From positions 1 to 6,274 of the forward strand of contig DAIDAS010000327.1 of assembly GCA_027310505.1 (NCBI GenBank): a stretch of DNA of 6,274 nt, in the 5' to 3' direction. This document shows positions 1-4,103 of this stretch, piece by piece. Under the pieces are notes generated by a model. The model was not told the DNA's origin and made no database searches. It worked only from the letters and a program-made list of their open reading frames with translations. Within the stretch, counting starts at the first letter, position 1. Each line of letters opens with the position of its first letter. Position numbers and translations under genes: made by a program. The DNA comes from a bacterium. Its GTDB lineage: Bacteria; Pseudomonadota; Gammaproteobacteria; Burkholderiales; Methylophilaceae.

Positions 1-759
1 CGTTGCCAGTTCACACGCGAGACCAAAGCCGACGATTGCGGCGATGTTCTCGGTACCGCTACGCAGGCCTTTTTCCTGCCCGTCGCCATCCATCAGCGGC
101 TGGATGTCCACCCGCTTGTCCAGGATCAGTGCCCCGGCACCCTGTGGGCCATTGATCTTGTGGGCGGATACACTCATGGCGTTGACGCCGAGCGCGTTGA
201 AATCCAGCGGAATCTTGCCCAGCGCCTGCACTGCGTCCGTGTGCACCAGGCTGCCGTGGCGTTTTGCCAGTTCAACGATTTGGGCGAGCTCCTGCAGCAC
301 ACCGGTTTCGTTGTTGGCGGCCATTACCGAAACCAGCGGCGTTTTGTGTTGCAATGCTTGTGCCAGATGATCCTGATCAACTCTGCCATCGGTATTCGCG
401 CCGATTTTTGTCAATTTCCAGCCGCGCCCCAATAGCGACTGCGCCGGTTTGAGCACGGCCGGATGTTCGATCGCGCTCACGGCAATTTGCGAGGGCGTGT
501 GCGTCGCGGCGATGCCCTTGATCGCCATGTTGTCGGCCTCTGTTCCGCCGCTGGTGAACGTTACCTGTGAAGGGTGTGCGCCCACTGCTGCGGCAACCTG
601 CTCCCGTGCGTGCTCTACCGCTTGCCTTGCCGATCGCCCATAGCTGTGGCGGCTGGTCGGATTGCCCTGCTGGTGGCGCAAGTAAGGCAGCATGACCTCC
701 AGTACGCGTGCATCCAGCGCAGTGGTGGCATTGTGGTCGAAATAGACAGGTGCGCTCAT
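1..759 (-). CDS. NifS-like cysteine desulfurase, C-terminal part cut off by window edge
   Basis: This is a PLP-dependent class V aminotransferase-fold enzyme. The family removes sulfur from L-cysteine as a persulfide, giving alanine, and feeds Fe-S cluster assembly. The visible 253 residues begin MSAPVYFDHNATT and carry the cofactor-binding landmarks: TSGGTEADN (69-77), EHPAV with H99, NNETG (149-153), HTDAVQ with D175 and Q178, and the PLP lysine K201 in SAHKINGPQGAG; RSGTEN follows at 233-238. The catalytic-cysteine loop and C-terminus lie outside the window. EHPAVL, ANNETG and HTDAVQALGK resemble NifS more than E. coli IscS (which has SGATES, NNEIG and HVDATQ), so I call it NifS-like and give no symbol. 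The ATG at 759 is the first residue of the conserved N-terminus; no strong Shine-Dalgarno is visible. The gene begins 25 nt after iscR stops and is probably cotranscribed with it. Confidence 0.93.
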   Translation of the reverse strand, partial: MSAPVYFDHNATTALDARVLEVMLPYLRHQQGNPTSRHSYGRSARQAVEHAREQVAAAVGAHPSQVTFTSGGTEADNMAIKGIAATHTPSQIAVSAIEHPAVLKPAQSLLGRGWKLTKIGANTDGRVDQDHLAQALQHKTPLVSVMAANNETGVLQELAQIVELAKRHGSLVHTDAVQALGKIPLDFNALGVNAMSVSAHKINGPQGAGALILDKRVDIQPLMDGDGQEKGLRSGTENIAAIVGFGLACELAT

Positions 760-784
760 GGCGACTTGAACTTAACCTGAAAAC

Positions 785-1255
785 TCAGGCAGCAACCGGT
801 TGCAGCTCGCGCTCGCGGCGCTTGGGCTCAGCAATGACGATCTTCTTGCCTTCACGCTGCGAGGCCACGAGTTCCGCCAGGCTGACGCCCGAGAGGTATT
901 CGAGAATCTTGAAATTCAGGCTGGTCCATAACTCGTGCGTCATGCAACGGCGATCGCCGTGGCAGTCTTCGTTGCCGCCGCACTGGGTGGCATCGATCTG
1001 CTCGTCCACTGCGGTAATGATGTCGGAAATGGAAATTTCGTCGAGTTTCTTGGCGATGCGGTAGCCGCCGCCAGGGCCGCGTACGCTTTTGACCAAGCCG
1101 TTGCGGCGCAGCCTGCTGAACAGCTGCTCAAGGTAGGACAGGGAAATTTCCTGCCTTTCGCTGATACCCGCCAGCGTTACGGGACGGTCGACTTCGCTTA
1201 GTGCCAGGTCGAGCATGGCGGTGACGGCGAAGCGGCCTTTGGTGGTCAAACGCAT
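785..1255 (-). CDS. iscR: Fe-S cluster assembly transcriptional regulator IscR (Rrf2 family)
   Basis: The 156-residue protein is a winged-helix Rrf2 regulator. IscR carries a [2Fe-2S] cluster: holo-IscR represses the isc operon at type 1 sites, and apo-IscR still acts at type 2 sites. The start MRLTTKGRFAVTAMLDLAL is the family N-terminus, and the DNA-recognition and wing region includes LEQLFSRLRRNGLVKSVRGPGGGY (42-65). The cluster ligands fall at exactly the E. coli numbering: C92, C98, C104 and H107. The frame stays open upstream to 1324, but the ATG at 1255 is preferred because it gives the canonical N-terminus and has AAGGGG 8 nt before it. The C-terminal tail is basic and slightly shorter than in E. 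coli (162 residues). The gene lies 61 nt after cysE and 25 nt before a NifS-like desulfurase. Upstream is a near-consensus IscR box, so autorepression is likely. Confidence 0.97.
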   Translation of the reverse strand: MRLTTKGRFAVTAMLDLALSEVDRPVTLAGISERQEISLSYLEQLFSRLRRNGLVKSVRGPGGGYRIAKKLDEISISDIITAVDEQIDATQCGGNEDCHGDRRCMTHELWTSLNFKILEYLSGVSLAELVASQREGKKIVIAEPKRRERELQPVAA

Positions 1256-1263
1256 TTTGATAA

Positions 1264-1269
1264 CCCCTT
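1264..1269 (-). promoter_or_regulatory. Ribosome binding site of iscR
   Basis: On the minus strand AAGGGG lies 8 nt before the ATG at 1255. It is the clearest Shine-Dalgarno sequence in the window and decides the iscR start over the longer open frame reaching 1324. Confidence 0.8.
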
Positions 1270-1295
1270 GAAATTCAGGAATACGACAGGCATGA

Positions 1296-1324
1296 AATGT
1301 ATAATACCCTAATCTTTTAGTCAA
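1296..1324 (-). promoter_or_regulatory. Putative iscR promoter
   Basis: On the minus strand TTGACT (1324-1319) matches the sigma-70 -35 hexamer at five of six positions. It is followed either by TACATT (1301-1296) at 17-bp spacing or by TATACA (1303-1298) at 15-bp spacing. The -35 overlaps the cysE stop codon and lies inside the IscR-like box at 1304-1328, as expected of a repressed promoter. Transcription would start about 30-40 nt before the iscR ATG. The -10 assignment is uncertain. Confidence 0.55.
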
Positions 1325-1328
1325 CTAT
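1304..1328 (-). promoter_or_regulatory. Type 1 IscR binding site (putative)
   Basis: The left half on the minus strand is ATAGTTGACT, a full match to the type 1 half-site ATASYYGACT. The central AAAA fits RWWW, and the right part ends in GGGTAT, fitting RRSTAT. Across the 25 positions of the published E. coli consensus (as I recall it) I count 22 matches, with mismatches at positions 15, 17 and 19. The site covers the last codons and stop of cysE (ATA GTT GAC TAA, Ile-Val-Asp-stop) and the -35 hexamer of the proposed iscR promoter. Holo-IscR bound here would block iscR-desulfurase transcription when Fe-S clusters are plentiful. Confidence 0.7.
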
Positions 1329-2069
1329 TTTGTTGAGATAGTTCACATCAAAAGCGTTGCCGACTTCGGCGTCGGTTTCCACTTCGGCACCAAGTTTTTC
1401 CAGTTGTTGCATGACTTCCTGCAGCTTGCGGTCCTGTTGCGCTGCATGGTCAAGCAGGGCATGAATGGCCTTGGTTACGGGGTCATTGCTGTCGTCACTG
1501 ACCGCATAAGCCGAGAAACCCATTTTCTGCGCCATGTCGTCGCGCTGCTTGGCTTTTTCCTGATCCAGGATGCGCGCTGGAATGCCGACAGCCGTGGCGC
1601 CGGCGGGGACATCTTTGACGACCACCGCGTTGGAGCCGATTTTGGCTTCGGCGCCAACGGTGATCGGGCCCAGTACCTTGGCGCCGGCACCAATGACTAC
1701 GCCGTTCTCCAGCGTTGGGTGGCGCTTGCCCTTTTTCCATGAGGTGCCGCCCAGCGTGACGCCGTGGTACAGGGTGCAGTCGTCGCCGATCACCGCGGTC
1801 TCGCCGACGACCACGCCCATGCCGTGATCGATGAATACGCGCCGGCCGATGCTGGCACCGGGGTGGATTTCGATGCCGGTCAGAAAACGGGCGATGTGCG
1901 AAGTGAAGCGTGCCAGCCAGCGCAGGCGCAGGCTCCACAGCCAGTGCGAGAGGCGGTGCATGATCAGCGCGTGGACGCCGGGGTAGGTTGTGAGCACTTC
2001 CCAGGTCGTGCGTGCCGCGGGGTCGCGTTCGAATACGACGGATATGTCTTCGCGAAGATGATTGAACAT
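1317..2069 (-). CDS. cysE: Serine O-acetyltransferase CysE (short form)
   Basis: CysE transfers an acetyl group from acetyl-CoA to L-serine, giving O-acetylserine, the carbon skeleton for cysteine; it is cytoplasmic. The 250-residue protein has a helical N-terminus (to about residue 65) and a left-handed beta-helix of hexapeptide repeats (about 66-168), including DHGMGVVVGETAVIGDD and YHGVTLGG. H82 (after D81) and H117 (in KRHPTL) are 35 residues apart, the same spacing as the catalytic H158 and H193 of E. coli CysE. The N-terminal helical part is much shorter than in E. coli (273 residues in total). A tail of about 80 residues follows the beta-helix, with a likely coiled coil near 204-232. 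It ends in IVD and lacks the C-terminal isoleucine used by enteric CysE to bind CysK. Start is the ATG at 2069; no strong Shine-Dalgarno is seen. It lies 55 nt after trmJ and 61 nt before iscR. Confidence 0.96.
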   Translation of the reverse strand: MFNHLREDISVVFERDPAARTTWEVLTTYPGVHALIMHRLSHWLWSLRLRWLARFTSHIARFLTGIEIHPGASIGRRVFIDHGMGVVVGETAVIGDDCTLYHGVTLGGTSWKKGKRHPTLENGVVIGAGAKVLGPITVGAEAKIGSNAVVVKDVPAGATAVGIPARILDQEKAKQRDDMAQKMGFSAYAVSDDSNDPVTKAIHALLDHAAQQDRKLQEVMQQLEKLGAEVETDAEVGNAFDVNYLNKIVD

Positions 2070-2124
2070 GGTTGAAATCTTGACTGAAACAGATGGTTAT
2101 TTTGCCATAAAAACGCGGCGCCTG

Positions 2125-2850
2125 TTACCTGGGTGTTTGCATGTGCTTGAGTATCCCGCGCAGGATGTTGACTTCCTCTTTCTCCAGCCGTGCCCGTGCA
2201 AACAATCTGCGTAGCCTTGGCATCAGGCGTTTGGGGCTGAGGGGGTCGAGAAAGCCGATGCGGACGAGGGTTTCTTCCAGGTGTGCAAAAAAACCTTCCA
2301 CCTCGTCGTGGCCGGCCAGCGGAAAGGTCGCATTGTCTTGCAGAACCGGCGCCAGAGCCGCCTGGCGTAATTCGTACGACAGCACTTGCACCGCCGATGC
2401 CAGGTTGAGGGATGAATACTCGGGGTTCGCGGGAATCATCGCCAGTTGCTGGCACTGGATCAGCTCGGCGTTGGAAAGCCCGCTCATTTCGGTGCCGAAC
2501 ACCAGTGCGACCGGCTGGCTGGCCGCAACCTGCACGACCTGGGATGCGGCCTCGCGTGCCGTGACCAGTTCGTGCGAGAGTTCGCGCTTGCGGGCGCTCA
2601 GGCCCACCACCAGACTGCACCCGGTCAGCGCCTGTTGCAGCGAGTCGCAGACTACGGCCCGGTCAAGCACATCGGTGGCGCCGGAGGCCATGGCTTCGGC
2701 CTCGGCATGCGGGAATTTCTTGGGGCGAACCAGCATCAGCTGGCTCAGCCCCATCGTTTTCATGGCCCGCGCCGCCGCGCCGATATTGCCGGGATGGCTG
2801 GTCTGGCAGAGCACGATGCGGACATTGTCGAGCGATGTGGGTTTATTCAT
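2125..2850 (-). CDS. trmJ: tRNA (cytidine/uridine-2'-O-)-methyltransferase TrmJ
   Basis: TrmJ is a SPOUT-class (trefoil-knot) enzyme that uses S-adenosylmethionine to 2'-O-methylate position 32 in the tRNA anticodon loop; it acts as a dimer in the cytoplasm. The 241-residue protein shows the three SpoU motifs: HPGNIGAAARAMKTMG (19-34), VALVFGTEMSGLSNAEL (114-130), and the knot segment starting IPANPEYSSLNLASAV (139-154). A helical C-terminal part (about 182-236) is typical of TrmJ and separates it from shorter SPOUT relatives such as TrmL. I chose the ATG at 2850; an in-frame TTG at 2859 would add three residues, and neither start has a good Shine-Dalgarno. It is the first gene of the minus-strand cluster, divergent from suhB, and the same suhB/trmJ-cysE-iscR order is familiar from Pseudomonas and betaproteobacteria. 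Confidence 0.95.
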   Translation of the reverse strand: MNKPTSLDNVRIVLCQTSHPGNIGAAARAMKTMGLSQLMLVRPKKFPHAEAEAMASGATDVLDRAVVCDSLQQALTGCSLVVGLSARKRELSHELVTAREAASQVVQVAASQPVALVFGTEMSGLSNAELIQCQQLAMIPANPEYSSLNLASAVQVLSYELRQAALAPVLQDNATFPLAGHDEVEGFFAHLEETLVRIGFLDPLSPKRLMPRLRRLFARARLEKEEVNILRGILKHMQTPR

Positions 2851-2862
2851 GGGCAGCAAAAC

Positions 2863-2882
2863 GTTAAAATACTGATTTTAAC
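2863..2882. promoter_or_regulatory. Palindromic divergent promoter core between trmJ and suhB
   Basis: GTTAAAAT (2863-2870) and ATTTTAAC (2875-2882) form a perfect 8-bp inverted repeat around ACTG. Each strand therefore carries TAAAAT: 2865-2870 reading toward suhB and 2880-2875 reading toward trmJ. The two hexamers could be -10 elements of overlapping divergent promoters. The -35 partners are poor (TTTATT at 2842-2847 with 17-bp spacing for suhB; nothing convincing for trmJ). The repeat could equally be an operator. Confidence 0.4.
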
Positions 2883-2894
2883 AGTTCTTTAAAG
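2883..2894 (+). promoter_or_regulatory. boxA-like antitermination element in the suhB leader
   Basis: AGTTCTTTAAAG contains GTTCTTTAA, the core of the boxA found in rRNA leaders and spacers (E. coli TGCTCTTTAACA; betaproteobacterial versions often have GTTCTTTAA). It matches the E. coli element at 8 of 12 positions, including the whole TCTTTAA core. If the -10 is at 2865-2870, it lies a few nucleotides into the transcript. boxA recruits NusB-NusE (S10) and SuhB, and E. coli suhB is known to be controlled by a boxA in its own leader. Confidence 0.5.
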
Positions 2895-2911
2895 TTTCCC
2901 TTTGGGGAAAC
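2894..2911 (+). promoter_or_regulatory. Hairpin in the suhB 5' leader
   Basis: GTTTCCC (2894-2900) pairs perfectly with GGGAAAC (2905-2911) across a TTTG loop. The hairpin starts at the last base of the boxA-like element and ends 17 nt before the suhB ATG. No U-tract follows, so it is not an intrinsic terminator. The boxA-then-hairpin order recalls lambda nut sites, but the loop does not look like a boxB loop. Confidence 0.5.
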
Positions 2912-2928
2912 AAGACCGAAAGCCCACC

Positions 2929-3741
2929 ATGCATCCCATGCTCAACATCGCGGTGAAAGCCGCGCGCAATGCCAGCTACATCATCACGCGAGCCTCCCAG
3001 GACATCGGCTCGCTTACGGTGCGCAGCAAGACTTACAACGATTATGTCAGCGAAGTCGATCATGCTGCCGAGGCCGCCATCATCGACACGCTGCGCGACG
3101 CTTATCCGACCCATTCCTTCCTCGGTGAAGAGGGTGGGGTGCAAGGTGACGACCCGGAAAACGTCTGGATCATCGACCCGCTCGATGGCACCACCAATTT
3201 CCTGCACGGCTTTCCGCAGTACTGCATTTCCATCGCGCTCAAGCAGCGCGACCAGATCACCCAGGCGGTGGTCTACGACCCCAACCGCAACGACCTGTTC
3301 ACTGCGACCCGTGGTCGCGGCGCTTTCCTCAACGACCGCCGCATCCGCGTCAGCAACCGTCCCAAGCTGCAGGAATCCATCATCGGCACCGGTTTCCCGT
3401 TCCGCGATTTCGCGCATCTGGACACCTATATGGGCATGCTCAAGGACATGATCAAGAAGACTTCCGGCCTGCGCCGCCCCGGTTCCGCCGCGCTTGACCT
3501 GGCTTACGTTGCCGCCGGCTGGTACGACGGTTTCTGGGAGATCGGCCTGTCGCAGTGGGATATCGCTGCCGGTGGCCTGCTGGTGCATGAGGCCGGCGGT
3601 CTGGTCGGCGATTTCGAGGGTAACGAATCCTGGCTGGAAACCGGCAATATCGTTGCCGCCAACCCCAAGGTGTTTGCGCAGATGCTGCAAACACTCAAGC
3701 CGCACCTGACGGATTCGCTCAAGACCCCGGTCCGACCATGA
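2929..3741 (+). CDS. suhB: Inositol-1-monophosphatase family protein SuhB
   Basis: SuhB has the Mg2+-dependent inositol monophosphatase fold and in E. coli also joins the Nus antitermination complex on rRNA operons, assisting ribosome assembly. The 270-residue protein starts MHPMLNIAVKAARNA, nearly identical to E. coli SuhB, which fixes the start at the ATG at 2929 and not the in-frame TTG at 2902; a weak GAAAG lies 6 nt upstream. Metal and active-site landmarks are present: GEE (66-68), WIIDPLDGTTNF (80-91, with D83 and D86), and WDIAAG (210-215, with D211). GSAALDLAYVAAG (185-197) is another strongly conserved family segment. It is divergent from trmJ and first in a plus-strand cluster, overlapping the next gene by 4 nt. 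Its leader has a boxA-like element and a hairpin, suggesting autoregulation through the Nus complex. Confidence 0.96.
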   Translation: MHPMLNIAVKAARNASYIITRASQDIGSLTVRSKTYNDYVSEVDHAAEAAIIDTLRDAYPTHSFLGEEGGVQGDDPENVWIIDPLDGTTNFLHGFPQYCISIALKQRDQITQAVVYDPNRNDLFTATRGRGAFLNDRRIRVSNRPKLQESIIGTGFPFRDFAHLDTYMGMLKDMIKKTSGLRRPGSAALDLAYVAAGWYDGFWEIGLSQWDIAAGGLLVHEAGGLVGDFEGNESWLETGNIVAANPKVFAQMLQTLKPHLTDSLKTPVRP

Positions 3742-4091
3742 TCGACGCCATCGCCGAGCAGCGCATCCGTGAAGCCGCCCTGCGCGGCGATTTCGATGAT
3801 CTGCCCGGCGCCGGGCAGCCGCTCGATCTCGGCGATGATCTGCTCGTCCCCGAGGAATTGCGCATGGCCTACCGTATCCTGAAAAACGCCGGTTTCGTCC
3901 CGCCGGAAGTGCAAACCCTCAAGGAAATCGGCGCGCTCGAGCGCCTGATCCAGTCGCTGGATGACGGTGAAGAGCGATCCGTGGCGATGCGCAAGCTGCG
4001 ATTGCTCACGATGCAATTGGGCAATTCCCGGTCCGGCAACTTGCGGCTCGAAGCCGATTATTACGACGCAATGGTTCAACGGCTTTCGTAA
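3738..4091 (+). CDS. DUF1992 (DnaJC28 conserved domain) protein
   Basis: The 117-residue protein consists almost wholly of the DUF1992 domain, found in E. coli YhdN and in eukaryotic DNAJC28. Conserved blocks are IREAALRGDFDDLPGAGQPL (10-29) and RMAYRILKNAGFVPPEV (42-58). No J-domain HPD motif, signal peptide or membrane segment is present, so it is probably soluble and cytoplasmic; the molecular function is unknown to me. The ATG at 3738 overlaps the suhB stop as ATGA and no clear Shine-Dalgarno is seen, so translation is probably coupled to suhB. The second half (59-117) is helical and charged. A P-type ATPase starts 12 nt after the stop codon. Confidence 0.9.
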   Translation: MIDAIAEQRIREAALRGDFDDLPGAGQPLDLGDDLLVPEELRMAYRILKNAGFVPPEVQTLKEIGALERLIQSLDDGEERSVAMRKLRLLTMQLGNSRSGNLRLEADYYDAMVQRLS

Positions 4092-4103
4092 GAGCCTGTA
4101 TCA

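Noticed and set aside
1256..1324. A 23-residue N-terminal extension of IscR
   Set aside because: The added residues are absent from IscR proteins, would overlap cysE and the promoter, and the ATG at 1255 has a strong Shine-Dalgarno.
2070..2124. Possible terminator or promoter between trmJ and cysE (GGCGCC then GCGTTTTT; TGGCAAAAT)
   Set aside because: GGCGCC is self-complementary with no loop, so no stable terminator stem forms before the T-run. The extended -10-like TGGCAAAAT has no credible -35. The genes are probably cotranscribed.
1964..2620. A 218-codon minus-strand open frame overlapping trmJ and cysE
   Set aside because: It is an alternative frame of two well-identified genes on the same strand and gives low-complexity Arg/Pro/Gly-rich sequence.
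2902..2928. A TTG start adding nine residues to SuhB
   Set aside because: The extension lies in the leader hairpin, and MHPMLNIAV is the exact N-terminus of E. coli SuhB.
2878..3705. A 275-codon minus-strand open frame opposite suhB
   Set aside because: It mirrors suhB codons; the product matches no family I recognise, and it runs across the suhB/trmJ control region.
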